From positions 124,001 through 188,000 of the forward strand of contig NZ_JACNMF010000004.1 of NCBI RefSeq assembly GCF_014270105.1: 64,000 nucleotides of DNA, given 5' to 3'. The translations under genes were made by a program, and so were the position numbers. This DNA comes from Hyunsoonleella aquatilis. Its GTDB lineage: Bacteria > Bacteroidota > Bacteroidia > Flavobacteriales > Flavobacteriaceae. Shown piece by piece: positions 47,108 to 56,963 of this stretch (the first letter of the stretch is position 1; every line of letters starts with the position of its first letter). The notes beneath the pieces were generated by a model. That model saw only the letters and a program-made list of their open reading frames with translations. It was not told the origin of the DNA and made no database searches.

Positions 47108-50098
47108 TTAAAGTTTTACTATTTTCCCTATTTGTGAGCTACTGTCCGAGCTAACTTTTATCAAATATATTCCTGAAGGCAAATCAGAAACATCCATTTT
47201 AAAGGATTGATTCTGTTTTGTATTTAATGTCCTTAATACTTTTCCGGTTAGGCTTAATAGCTCAACATTAGCACTTTGGATATTCCCATTTAATTTTACA
47301 TTAAAATAGTCTCTTGTTGGATTTGGAAATAACCTTAATCCCAAATCTATGGCGTTAGCGTCATTTGATGATAACGTGACTTGTCCCAAAAAGATATCTC
47401 CAGCATCAGAATCAACTGTATCACTGTTATTCCAGAGAAAATAAGCATTAGATTCGTTCAGTATCCAATTCGTATAATTGTTGACACTTGCCCTTACCGT
47501 AGCAGGATCTCCAGAAGCATTTCCCGTATATACGCCAAAATTTTGATCATAAGGATTGCTAACATCTCCGCCAGTAACATCTATATCAAATCCAACAAGA
47601 GCCGCGGGCAATTCGCAATACGCATTACCACCTCCAACCGCCCAACCTGCATTCTGAATACTTGCGTTTTCAACACCGTTAGTATTCAAGCCTGTTAACC
47701 ACAGGTTACTATTATCGCTGGGATGTGTATCCGTAGCTCCACTGTACATCAAAACAGAATCGCCCGCCGGAGAAAGATCCCAGTCACCATCTGTACCAAA
47801 TGTCTGCACAGTGTTTCCGACCGCAGTTTCTACATTATTAATCACAGTTGTAACAATACCACTTCTTTCCAGTTTAAAAATAGTACCTGCATTATGCGTA
47901 CTCGTAGCAGTCCAAGAAAACACATCATCAATAGCATAAGGGCTTCCTCCTCCCCCTAAATTAAAGGAGCCATCATCTTTCCAACTTCGGTTGGACATAG
48001 TAATTGAGGTTCCTGGATTAATATCTTTTAAGATGACAAATGCTAATTCAGCAACATTTCCCGCATCAGCTTTGTAGCCAACAATTGCAACATCTCCAGT
48101 GGTTAAGGTAGTTGGCAAAGTAACATCTGAAATATTGATTTGAGCTGGAGTAGTATTAATTGACCCAAAGGATGTACTCACCAATTGAATAACCACTGTT
48201 TCGGTACCTTCTGCCATACCATCTTCACTGGCAACAATTATAATATCGGTACCATTAGTCCCTTCCAAAATTGTTAAAGTTCCTGACAACATTGTATAAT
48301 CTGTACCATTAGTTGCCTCACCACTTACCGTATATGTTACAGTAATATCCGAATCAGCAAGTATGCCCGTTGGCAAGCTCATTGTGAACACGCCATCGGT
48401 TTGCCCTTCCACAGCATCTGTTTCTCCAGTGACACTTATAAGCTCCGGGTCAGTTATCAATGGCATTCCAAAAAAGCCGTCGTAATTTGGGAGTGTGCCA
48501 TCATTCCATAAAAAACTATGTGGATGCCCAGAACCATCGCCGTCATTGTCATAAAAACAGGGCTTTACATCTTGAAACTCTGATACCCACGCCACGCCTT
48601 CGGTAAGCATACCGTCAATTAACGTTTCTGCATTGGGTTCTGTCCCTCTTATATCGGTTGTTTCGCCTGGGTCCGTCATAATATTGTATAATTTAAACCC
48701 TGCTGTTGTATTGTTATTTCCTTTTTTAACGATTTTATAATCGCCCTTCATAATAGCTCCATTGTGAAAACCAAGTTGAGGGCGCATAACGTACATATTT
48801 TCTCCAGGACGTGCATCTTGGTTTGCTACTACTTTATTCATTACGGCCTTTCCTTCAAGCAATTTACCAGCAGGAACTGGTGCCCCAGCTAAATCTAAAA
48901 ATGTAGGATATAAATCTATTGAAGAAATTAGATGGTCATAGGTTTGTCCTGCACTTAATTCATCCGGCCAATGCATAAACATAGGCACGCGATGACCTCC
49001 TTCGTCCACACTACCCTTACCTTGTGTAAGCGGATAATTGACGGCTCCCGCCTGTCTTAACTTACCGCCATTATCACTCATGAATACAATCAGCGTATTG
49101 TTTAAAATGCCGTTTGCCGTTAAGGCATCTACAACTAGACCAATACCTTCATCCATAATGCTGACCATGGTAGCATACACTAGACGATCTTCCACTAGTG
49201 TGGCTCTATACTCTTCGTCAGTTCCCGTCCAACTGCCCGGAATATTTGCATTTAAAATATCTGGGCTATTTGCCACGACCGAAGAAAATGTGCTTCCCGG
49301 AGTACCGTCTCCATTGGCCGCGTCAAAAGCATCAATTTTGGATTGAGGTGCTTGTAACGGCGTATGTGGCGCGTTATAGGCTAAGTACATAAAAAATGGA
49401 TCTGTACTGCCCGCCGTGGATAAACTATCAATATAATCAACAGCTTCTTCGGTAAGAATATCTGTTAAGTATTCATCATTATCAAATTCGTTTGCGGTAA
49501 CATATGTTTGATTTCTTAACAATGGCACACGATATTCATTTGTTACCGTTCCGCCACTATTATACCATTGTGCTTCATAATCGGACTCAAAGTATTGATG
49601 GCCACCGCCTAACATTCCGAAGAAATAATCAAAACCTCTATTATTTGGAATGAAGTCGTTACTAACACCAACGTGCCACTTACCGATAGCGGCTGTATTA
49701 TAATTATTTTCCTGTAAAACCTTGCTGAAGAATTTTTCATTGGTGGTTACTCCATTGGGATCTGCCACACTATTCATTAAATTGTATTGCGCACAAATTC
49801 TATGGGGGTAAACCCCTGTTAATAAGGCCGCTCTACTAGGCCCACAAAAAGGATGGGCAACGTGAGCATTCTGTGCTATCACACCATTGGAGGCCAGGGC
49901 ATCTAACTCCGGAGTGGGTATTACACCATATTCTTCGGGAAAATTTGCGGGCCTATTAAAACCAACATCCGTATAGCCTAAATCATCCGCAAAAATTAGA
50001 ATGATATTAGGTTTTGTGTTTTCGGTTTGCCCAAAGGCATTTGTGATGAAACACGCAAAAATTGCTATGAATACTATATTAAAGGTATAATTCCTCAT
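47108..50098 (-). CDS. S1 sulfatase fused to Calx-beta, a shared beta module and a T9SS tail
   Basis: Protein of 996 residues. Signal peptide to AFGQ. Sulfatase domain at 29 to about 500 with formylglycine site C85 in CGPSRAALLTG, D38-D39 and GKWHVG. Then a Calx-beta domain (about 545-650, GTDYTMLSGTLTI), a beta module of about 230 residues starting TTGDVAIVGYKAD (also present in the GH16 next door), and a T9SS sorting tail (LRLFPNPTRDYFNV ... SGIYLIKVSSDSS). It is exported by T9SS and surface-bound or released, so it desulfates polymer outside the cell, unlike the lipoprotein sulfatases. Last gene of the 56847-47108 operon. Confidence 0.9.
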   Translation of the reverse strand: MRNYTFNIVFIAIFACFITNAFGQTENTKPNIILIFADDLGYTDVGFNRPANFPEEYGVIPTPELDALASNGVIAQNAHVAHPFCGPSRAALLTGVYPHRICAQYNLMNSVADPNGVTTNEKFFSKVLQENNYNTAAIGKWHVGVSNDFIPNNRGFDYFFGMLGGGHQYFESDYEAQWYNSGGTVTNEYRVPLLRNQTYVTANEFDNDEYLTDILTEEAVDYIDSLSTAGSTDPFFMYLAYNAPHTPLQAPQSKIDAFDAANGDGTPGSTFSSVVANSPDILNANIPGSWTGTDEEYRATLVEDRLVYATMVSIMDEGIGLVVDALTANGILNNTLIVFMSDNGGKLRQAGAVNYPLTQGKGSVDEGGHRVPMFMHWPDELSAGQTYDHLISSIDLYPTFLDLAGAPVPAGKLLEGKAVMNKVVANQDARPGENMYVMRPQLGFHNGAIMKGDYKIVKKGNNNTTAGFKLYNIMTDPGETTDIRGTEPNAETLIDGMLTEGVAWVSEFQDVKPCFYDNDGDGSGHPHSFLWNDGTLPNYDGFFGMPLITDPELISVTGETDAVEGQTDGVFTMSLPTGILADSDITVTYTVSGEATNGTDYTMLSGTLTILEGTNGTDIIIVASEDGMAEGTETVVIQLVSTSFGSINTTPAQINISDVTLPTTLTTGDVAIVGYKADAGNVAELAFVILKDINPGTSITMSNRSWKDDGSFNLGGGGSPYAIDDVFSWTATSTHNAGTIFKLERSGIVTTVINNVETAVGNTVQTFGTDGDWDLSPAGDSVLMYSGATDTHPSDNSNLWLTGLNTNGVENASIQNAGWAVGGGNAYCELPAALVGFDIDVTGGDVSNPYDQNFGVYTGNASGDPATVRASVNNYTNWILNESNAYFLWNNSDTVDSDAGDIFLGQVTLSSNDANAIDLGLRLFPNPTRDYFNVKLNGNIQSANVELLSLTGKVLRTLNTKQNQSFKMDVSDLPSGIYLIKVSSDSSSQIGKIVKL

Positions 50099-50108
50099 GT
50101 TATAAACT

Positions 50109-52325
50109 TTATTCGATTATTATTTTTTTTGTTGTCATATTCGTATTAGAACCTAAAGTCATGAAATATACCCCAGGAGCTAAATTCCCTAAAGGCAACT
50201 CTAATGATTCTGTTTCTTTTTTCTGTTCAATTACCTTAACACCGGATATATTATAAACAGATATTTGTGATGTATTTGGGGAAGAAATAGTTATGATTTT
50301 TGAAGATGATTGTCTTACCGGATTGGGATAAATCATTAGGGGTTTGTGAAATTCGTCATTGGCAGTTAAAGTTCCTGAAATTCCGATATCTCCAAAATCT
50401 CCAGATACAGTTTCTGAATGACTCCACAATCTGTAATTGGTGTCTTCATTAAAAACCCAATTACTGCTATTGTTAATTGTGCTTCTTAGCGTGCCAACAC
50501 TACCCATCAATTTCTCCTTATAAACACCATAATTTTGATCAGTACCTACGGTATTTGCATTATTTCCGTTGGAAAGTGCTGTTGGCAATGCACAAAACAC
50601 ATTGCCACCACCAGTGCCCCAACCACCGTTAAGATTTATTCCAGTAATCCAGTTGGAGGCATTTGGATCTGTAGGTTCTGAAAATGTGCCGTAAACTTGA
50701 TAGATTAAAACAGAATCTCCAGAACTAGAAAGGTCAAAATCCGCGTCATCATCAGAGGATACTATTTTGCCGGCAACGTCGTGTGAAGTAGTTCCGACTG
50801 CTGATTCCACATCTGCACTAACCTGCTTCACCTGTCCATCAGAATCCAAAATAAAAATATCTCCAATAGCATGGGAAGCTCCAGCCGTCCAAGTCCAAAC
50901 ATCATCAATACCAAAATCTCCTGTCCAACCATCCTGTGTGCCTTTCCATGATCTGTTGGAAAACGACATTTTAGTGCCTGAAACGATATCCTTTAAAAGC
51001 ATAAAAGCTACCGCACCTCCATTATTGCCTTCAGCTTTCCAACCAACAATAGCTATATCGCCAGCCGTTAAAATTGTAGCCGTATCTGCAATAGTGATTT
51101 CAGCAGGTGTCGTATTTACAACTCCCGAACTTGTAGATGTTAACGTCACTATTACGGATTCATCGCCTTCAAGGTCATTATCACCTATTACATTTACAGG
51201 GATAGAGGCACTGTTATTGCCATTTAAAATCGTTACGCTTCCTGACAACGCATTGTAATCAGTATCAGCTGTAGCAGTTCCAGTTACGTTGTAGTTTACC
51301 GTAATATCCTGAGTGGCCAAAGTACCATTAGGTAAACTGACCTTAAATGCACCATTAGTACTAGGTTCTGCGGCATCCGCAGTGGCTTGCACCGAAATTT
51401 GATTGGTTTGCCAAACCCTTAAATATTCAATTTCGTAATCTGCCGGTAAATCTGCCGCTTCCGGAAGCCCAAGCCATGGAAAGGTTTCAGAATCAAACCA
51501 AATATGATAGGGCACATCTGTCACCCATCTATCAGAATCTTCTCCATTTTGAGTCAATTCTGCTTTGGTAATAGTACCTTGTGGATGCAAAACACCATCT
51601 ATATATACTTTGATGTAATCCGGCGTCCACTCAAAACCATATACATGGAATCCACTAGCGGTTTCATTATCTGCCTGAATATTTCTTGTATGTACTGGCC
51701 CGTTCCCATCCGGCAAATAGTAGGGGTTGTCTGGTGCCCAACTTATGATATTGAACTTTAGTCGTTTTCTCCACGAGGCATTGGTTTTATGTCCGCCAAA
51801 CATTTCAAACATATCCAATTCCGAGCGTTCACTGGTAGCTACCGTAGTAGCATTGGTAGTCCAGAACGAACTGGTTACGGGTGCGTTTGCGGCTTTACAT
51901 TTGGTTTCCATATAGCCAAATTTGAAAACTTGTTTAGTAATTACTGCCGCAGTAGTGATATTTTCGTAGGCTTCACCTGTTTCTGGATGCGTTGTAGGCG
52001 AAAATGGATAGTCCGGTTCCCATCGGGTTTGAATTTTAAGTTTGCCGTCCTCTAGCCTTACGTTATCTGTAGAAAATTGAGAAGGCGGTCTTCCCACAAA
52101 GTTGGATTGGTATTCGCCATTTTTGCCTTGTATGAGCCATTTGGTTTCATCTAAAACTAGTGCTTCAAATTCATCACTCATGCCTGCATTTAAAACCCAA
52201 CCGCCTGTGTTTGAAGGATCAGAAAAGGGATATACTTGTGCTGTCAAACTATTATTCAATACAAGAACAATAGCTAAAGTGAATACTAAATTTTTGAAGT
52301 TTGAAGTAGACTTATTTTTACCCAT
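50109..52325 (-). CDS. GH16 carrageenase/agarase-type enzyme with Calx-beta, shared beta module and T9SS tail
   Basis: Protein of 738 residues. Signal peptide to SLTAQ. GH16 domain to about 300 with catalytic ELDMFE (E169, D171, E174) and the GRPPSQF segment shared with the GH16 at 35097. Calx-beta at about 305-415 (DTDYNALSGSVTI), a beta module starting TAGDIAIVGWKAE at about 418-640 that matches the module in the neighbouring sulfatase, and a T9SS tail (MIYPNPVRQSSSKI ... PGVYFMTLGSNTN). Secreted endo-acting galactanase. Its stop is 10 bp from the sulfatase start, so the two surface enzymes are made together. Confidence 0.87.
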   Translation of the reverse strand: MGKNKSTSNFKNLVFTLAIVLVLNNSLTAQVYPFSDPSNTGGWVLNAGMSDEFEALVLDETKWLIQGKNGEYQSNFVGRPPSQFSTDNVRLEDGKLKIQTRWEPDYPFSPTTHPETGEAYENITTAAVITKQVFKFGYMETKCKAANAPVTSSFWTTNATTVATSERSELDMFEMFGGHKTNASWRKRLKFNIISWAPDNPYYLPDGNGPVHTRNIQADNETASGFHVYGFEWTPDYIKVYIDGVLHPQGTITKAELTQNGEDSDRWVTDVPYHIWFDSETFPWLGLPEAADLPADYEIEYLRVWQTNQISVQATADAAEPSTNGAFKVSLPNGTLATQDITVNYNVTGTATADTDYNALSGSVTILNGNNSASIPVNVIGDNDLEGDESVIVTLTSTSSGVVNTTPAEITIADTATILTAGDIAIVGWKAEGNNGGAVAFMLLKDIVSGTKMSFSNRSWKGTQDGWTGDFGIDDVWTWTAGASHAIGDIFILDSDGQVKQVSADVESAVGTTSHDVAGKIVSSDDDADFDLSSSGDSVLIYQVYGTFSEPTDPNASNWITGINLNGGWGTGGGNVFCALPTALSNGNNANTVGTDQNYGVYKEKLMGSVGTLRSTINNSSNWVFNEDTNYRLWSHSETVSGDFGDIGISGTLTANDEFHKPLMIYPNPVRQSSSKIITISSPNTSQISVYNISGVKVIEQKKETESLELPLGNLAPGVYFMTLGSNTNMTTKKIIIE

Positions 52326-52457
52326 CTATAATTAGCAATTCAATTTTTTTCAAAATTAATTACTGGATTATGTTTTTGGGAGTATAAAGTTATCTACTGT
52401 TAAGCCTATCTTATCCTAAATTATTGTTGAAAAAAGAAATCCGGGATAAAAAGCACA

Positions 52458-54227
52458 CTAATCAAGTTTAATGACGTCTACAAATGAGGGACCTACAGGT
52501 AACCTATCCACTTTTATATAGGCATGGAAATTCCCTTCGCTTTCTGTCAATTCTACATTATCAAAAACAACTTGCTTTTGATTTTTTTTAACTGGTTTTG
52601 TTAAGTGCAACCCATTGTATTTTAAGTGTGCCACACCATCGTTTTTGATTTCAGGTAAATCCAAAGACACTTTATAAATTCCTTTTTTGGTTGTTACGCC
52701 CCAAAAGCCTAATTGGTTATCTTCAATCACTCTCGGCCCACCATAATCAAATCGTGAAATTACGCGCGGGCCTCCCCAATCAAAACGGGATAGTACCACA
52801 TGAGGTTGGCTTTTATTTCCTAAATAAATACGCTGAATTCCTTTGGCGTCTCGTTCCTCTGTTACCTCGTCAAACCAATTTTCATAGCGTTGCAACATTT
52901 CATCTACAATTTCCGGGTGGTCTTTAGCGATATTGATACGTTCGCTTGGGTCTTTTTCTACATCATAAAGCTCCAAATTTTTCAACACATTTTTCAGTTC
53001 AAAATCAGTTGGTTGATGTACGATTCCATGCGGAAAATTATGCGGGCTTACCAATTTATATTTAGGGGTTCTTAATGTGAAATGCATGTATTTAAATGGT
53101 GTTGGTCCATAATGCATTTGTACAAAAAAGTCACGTTCCTTTAAGTTATCGGATTGATTTTTTGTCCATAACGGTAAAAGCGATTGCCCATCAATTTGAA
53201 CATCTTTTGGTGCTTGAATGTTGCTTGCATCCAACAATGTTGGTAATATATCAATGATAGCTCCCATTGTAGAAAATTGCCTATTAGGATCAATTTTATC
53301 CGGCCACATGGCATAAAACGGCACACGGATACCAGCATCATAAACGCTGGTTTTTGTCCCTCTTAAATTGGCTACCCAACGACCGGGGTAGGAATCGTTT
53401 TTTGTTCTGCGATGTCGCGGACCGTTGTCCGACAGGAAAATAACCAGGGTATTCTTTTCAATTCCTAGTGCTTTTAGTTTATCGAGTACCCTACCAACGT
53501 TGTAGTCAATGTTATCAATCATCCCGTATGTTAAGGCATTGTCCTCATGCAAGCCCATTTCCCTAAAAGGTGCCGCTCGAGAATCTGGGACTTGCAAAGG
53601 AAAGTGCGGCAAATTAGTTGCCAAATACGCAAAAAATGGTTTGTCGTCTTCTTTGCATATAAATTCCAAAGTGGCGTCCGTAAAGATATCATCACAATAG
53701 CCTTTGTATGTTTTCGGTGTGCCATTATGCTCCAAAACGGGATCAAAATAAGTGTTCCCCGCAGGTCCTGCGGCTTGACCTATGCCCCCTCCTTTATGTA
53801 CAAGTGCTTCCTGAAAACCTTGGTCAATAGGGCGCATTGGCATGTTATCGCCTAAATGCCATTTTCCAAATATCCCTGTTCTATAGCCATTGTTGCTCAA
53901 AATTTCGGCAATAGTGACTTCAGAAGTATTCATAAAATGATCTACTTGCGTAACCGCAGTTACCCCAGTTCTGTACGGATATCTACCTGTTAACAATGCT
54001 GCTCTAGTTGCCGAGCAATTGGGGTAGGTAAAAAAATGTGTCATTTCGATGCCCTGATCTCCAATGGATTCCATGTGGGGCGTTTTTAAATACGGGTTGC
54101 CGTGTGCTCCTATATCGCCATAACCTTGGTCATCGGTCATCATAATAATGATATTAGGTTTTTCATTGGATTGCGCATACGCCGCACTAAAAACGACTGT
54201 GAAAAGTATTGAGAATAATAGTTTCAT
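52458..54227 (-). CDS. S1 sulfatase with CSATR site and C-terminal beta domain
   Basis: ATG at 54227 chosen (signal peptide MKLLFSILFTVVFSAAYAQ); the longer frame from 54248 overlaps the stop of the upstream gene. The product has 589 residues. Formylglycine site C71 in NCSATRAALLTG, with Ala-Thr rather than the commoner Pro-Ser; this still fits C-x-(A/P)-x-R. D32-D33 and GKWHLGD are present. Near the C-terminal third an 11-residue unit is repeated in tandem (SRFDWGGPRVI, SRFDYGGPRVI), followed by a beta-sandwich. Periplasmic, probably carrageenan-specific. Between the dehydratase and GH16 genes. Confidence 0.9.
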   Translation of the reverse strand: MKLLFSILFTVVFSAAYAQSNEKPNIIIMMTDDQGYGDIGAHGNPYLKTPHMESIGDQGIEMTHFFTYPNCSATRAALLTGRYPYRTGVTAVTQVDHFMNTSEVTIAEILSNNGYRTGIFGKWHLGDNMPMRPIDQGFQEALVHKGGGIGQAAGPAGNTYFDPVLEHNGTPKTYKGYCDDIFTDATLEFICKEDDKPFFAYLATNLPHFPLQVPDSRAAPFREMGLHEDNALTYGMIDNIDYNVGRVLDKLKALGIEKNTLVIFLSDNGPRHRRTKNDSYPGRWVANLRGTKTSVYDAGIRVPFYAMWPDKIDPNRQFSTMGAIIDILPTLLDASNIQAPKDVQIDGQSLLPLWTKNQSDNLKERDFFVQMHYGPTPFKYMHFTLRTPKYKLVSPHNFPHGIVHQPTDFELKNVLKNLELYDVEKDPSERINIAKDHPEIVDEMLQRYENWFDEVTEERDAKGIQRIYLGNKSQPHVVLSRFDWGGPRVISRFDYGGPRVIEDNQLGFWGVTTKKGIYKVSLDLPEIKNDGVAHLKYNGLHLTKPVKKNQKQVVFDNVELTESEGNFHAYIKVDRLPVGPSFVDVIKLD

Positions 54228-54241
54228 TTTATCTAAATAAT

Positions 54242-55408
54242 TTACCAATTGGTGAAAGACCCGTCTTTACGTTTTAAGCGTGGTGTTTCTACCATCTTAA
54301 ATCCTTTTTTAAGGGCAAGCTCCTCATTAAATTCTACACCAAGACCGGGCGCATCTAACACTTTGTATCGATTGCCTTCCAATTTTGGTTGCACAGGATA
54401 ATAATTGACATCGTCCAATCCCGGATTTTCAACTGGAGTATTCATTTCTTCCAGCCATGTAAAATTAGGACATGCGGCCGCCAAGTGAATCGTTGCGGCG
54501 GTACAAATGGGGCCAATGGGATTGTGAGGTAACAAATCAATGTAATGTGCTTCGGCCATACCCGCTACTTTCATTGCTTCTGTTAGGCCGCCAACATTGC
54601 ACACATCGATTCTTGCAAATTGCGTAATGTTATTTTCTATATAGGGCATAAACTGCCATTTACTTCCAAATTCTTCACCAATGGCAAATGGTACATTCAC
54701 CATTTTTCGTAATTCTTGATATACCTCCGGCGATTCATCGCGAATAGGCTCTTCAATAAAATCGAGGGTTCCAACAGGCATGCGCTGTAGAAATGAAACC
54801 GTTTCCGGAACAGACAGCCTATGGTGGTAATCGATACCTATGGTTACTTTTGTACCCACTTCTTTTCGCAAGGCCGTGACCCAATCTGCTATTATTGCAA
54901 TCGAATCCCTGGGTTCAAATTCTGAGGCATATTTCCCTTCTTCATACTCGGCAGGAGCCAACCTTAGCATCCGCCAACCTGCTTCAATCAATACTTTTGC
55001 CCTAGCAATTAATTCTTCTTTGCTACTGAATCTTAATGATGCAAAACATTCTACATAATCTCGTTGTTTTCCTCCTAAAAGTTCATAAACAGGAACTTGC
55101 AATGCTTTTCCCTTGATATCATAAAGTGCAATATCGATGGCCGAAATGGCCGCCGTCAATACCCTTCCGCCTTCAAAATATTGGCCACGATACAAGTCTT
55201 GCCAAATCGCACCAATTTGCATAGGGTCTTTGCCTATCAACAATGGCCGGTAATGTTTTATAGTTCCGATAACCGCCATCTCCCTACCAGTTATACCGGA
55301 TGTGCCCCAGCCGTAAATCCCCGAGTCGGTTTCTATCTTTACATTAAGCTGGCTTCTCCCTGCGATATTTGCCGGAAACACCTTAACATCTGTTATTTTA
55401 ATTTTCAT
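54242..55408 (-). CDS. Enolase-superfamily sugar acid dehydratase, galactonate dehydratase type
   Basis: ATG at 55408 fits the family N-terminus (MKIKITDVKVF); a further in-frame ATG at 55456 would add 16 residues. The product has 388 residues, cytoplasmic. All five E. coli DgoD (GalD) active-site positions appear at a constant +10 offset: metal ligands D193, E219, E245 and catalytic H195 and H295 (DYHHRLS, FIEEP, IGEE, LLPHNPIGP). This strongly supports a D-galactonate-type dehydratase giving 2-keto-3-deoxygalactonate. In a carrageenan block it would process oxidised galactose or anhydrogalactonate. 3,6-anhydrogalactonate cycloisomerase is the alternative, less likely because of the D-x-H motif. 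Confidence 0.82.
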   Translation of the reverse strand: MKIKITDVKVFPANIAGRSQLNVKIETDSGIYGWGTSGITGREMAVIGTIKHYRPLLIGKDPMQIGAIWQDLYRGQYFEGGRVLTAAISAIDIALYDIKGKALQVPVYELLGGKQRDYVECFASLRFSSKEELIARAKVLIEAGWRMLRLAPAEYEEGKYASEFEPRDSIAIIADWVTALRKEVGTKVTIGIDYHHRLSVPETVSFLQRMPVGTLDFIEEPIRDESPEVYQELRKMVNVPFAIGEEFGSKWQFMPYIENNITQFARIDVCNVGGLTEAMKVAGMAEAHYIDLLPHNPIGPICTAATIHLAAACPNFTWLEEMNTPVENPGLDDVNYYPVQPKLEGNRYKVLDAPGLGVEFNEELALKKGFKMVETPRLKRKDGSFTNW

Positions 55409-55524
55409 TTGTTTAATTTTTTTTGATTCCTCAATGTTCAAAAAATTTGAATACATTCAGGTACTCGCATAAATTTTAATCATTTTATTTTGTGAATTTG
55501 AAATGATGAAAATTCATGTTCGTC

Positions 55525-56847
55525 TCATGACCCTATATTTTTAATGTCATCCTTGCCTCCGTCCAATTCAATACGCTTCACCTTACCAACCACCAATAAA
55601 AATGACAGAAATCCGATGACTGTTAGAATCCCTATAAAAAACAGTGCTGGACTAAAATCGCCTTCCTGCACCAGAACTCCGATGACAAATGGTACCACAA
55701 CTGCAGATAAACCTCCGATGAGATTAAACACACCTCCCACTAGCCCTATAATACGTTTTGGTGCTATTAAGGATACAAATACCCAGGTAATGGATGCAAG
55801 CCCGTTACCAAAAAAAGCTATTGTTAAAAACAGAATGATTAAAAATGTACTATCGGTAAAATTGGCGCCGATAATCAATGTTGATAATGATAAACCTATG
55901 AGTACGGGAGCTTTTCTTGCAAACTCGGGGGTTTTGCCTTTTTTAACCAAAAAATCGGATGAAAAGCCTGCTAAAAGCACACCACAAAACGCAGCCAAAA
56001 AAGGTATGGACGCCAAAAATCCGGATTTTATAAAATCGAATCCTCTATATTCAACCAAATAAGTTGGAAACCATGTTAAAAAGAAGATGGACATAGAACC
56101 CATACAGAATTGGCCCAAATAAATGCCCCATAATTTCCTGTGCTTGAAGGCTTCAAAAAAATCATTCCAGTTGAACTTTTCCTTTTCATTTGGAGTCTTC
56201 AGCTTTTTTGAAAAACCACCGCCATCTTTTATCAGTTTTAATTCGACTTTGCTTACTGTTTTATGTTGATCCGGGTCTCTGTAAAACGCATACCATACTA
56301 CTGCCCAAACAATACCTATAATACCCGAAATAATCAATAATCCTCTCCAACCCACTTTATCTTGAATCAATGTTAAAACAGGGAATAAAAAGGCCAACCC
56401 GATAAACTGCCCAGATGTATAAATAGCAATAGCTGAGGCACGTTCCGTCTCTGGAAACCATTTGGTAACTATGGCATTATTTGCTGGATAGGATGGCGCT
56501 TCAAAAACCCCAATACTGGCTCTTAACCCCAATAGCACTTTGAACGAATTCACAAAACCTTGAAATAATGTTGCTACTGACCATAAAAAAAGCATCATAG
56601 CATATAAAAAGCGTAAACGCACTTTGTCGACAATAATACCCCCTGGGATTTGCAACGCCGCATAGGCAATGCCGAATACAGAAAAAATTGAGCCCATTTG
56701 TACGGTACTTAATTCTAAAGACTCGCTAATGGCGGATGCGGCCACAGAAATATTCGTCCGATCGAGGTAGTTTATCACTACCGTACCAAATATTAAAGTT
56801 AGTATGTTATAGCGTTTTTTGGAACTCTTTTTGTTTAATGATGGCAT
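55525..56847 (-). CDS. MFS transporter, anion:cation symporter (hexuronate/galactonate) type
   Basis: Protein of 440 residues with about 12 helices. INYLDRTNISVAA in helix 1, GIAYAALQIPGGIIVDKVRLR, FLFPVLTLIQDKVGWRGLL and LGLRASIGVFEAPSYPANN are typical of the ACS family (ExuT, GudP, DgoT). Likely imports a sugar acid. Placed just before the galactonate-type dehydratase, galactonate or anhydrogalactonate is a reasonable substrate. First gene of the 56847-47108 operon; a terminator for the preceding SusC/D unit lies at 56880-56910. Confidence 0.85.
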   Translation of the reverse strand: MPSLNKKSSKKRYNILTLIFGTVVINYLDRTNISVAASAISESLELSTVQMGSIFSVFGIAYAALQIPGGIIVDKVRLRFLYAMMLFLWSVATLFQGFVNSFKVLLGLRASIGVFEAPSYPANNAIVTKWFPETERASAIAIYTSGQFIGLAFLFPVLTLIQDKVGWRGLLIISGIIGIVWAVVWYAFYRDPDQHKTVSKVELKLIKDGGGFSKKLKTPNEKEKFNWNDFFEAFKHRKLWGIYLGQFCMGSMSIFFLTWFPTYLVEYRGFDFIKSGFLASIPFLAAFCGVLLAGFSSDFLVKKGKTPEFARKAPVLIGLSLSTLIIGANFTDSTFLIILFLTIAFFGNGLASITWVFVSLIAPKRIIGLVGGVFNLIGGLSAVVVPFVIGVLVQEGDFSPALFFIGILTVIGFLSFLLVVGKVKRIELDGGKDDIKNIGS

Positions 56848-56879
56848 GCGGGTTTTGTTTCTTAAGGTTCAAAAAATAG

Positions 56880-56910
56880 AAATACCGAGGCCATTAAACA
56901 CTCGGTATTT
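56880..56910 (-). terminator. Terminator of SusC/SusD pair 2
   Basis: AAATACCGAG and CTCGGTATTT form a 10-bp stem; on the minus strand a T-run (TATTTTTTG) follows. It is between the stop of SusD (56964) and the start of the MFS gene (56847). Confidence 0.85.
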
Positions 56911-56963
56911 CCCAACTAAATACTAAACATAAATGATTAACAAATTACTCTATTTCATTTCTA

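Noticed and set aside
50767-51258. 163-codon plus ORF opposite the GH16 gene at 50109
   Set aside because: Antisense to a confident coding region with T9SS domains; no independent start signal.
55544-56062. 172-codon plus ORF opposite the MFS gene
   Set aside because: Exact antisense of a membrane-protein gene; composition is that of a shadow frame (Pro/Thr/Lys-rich).
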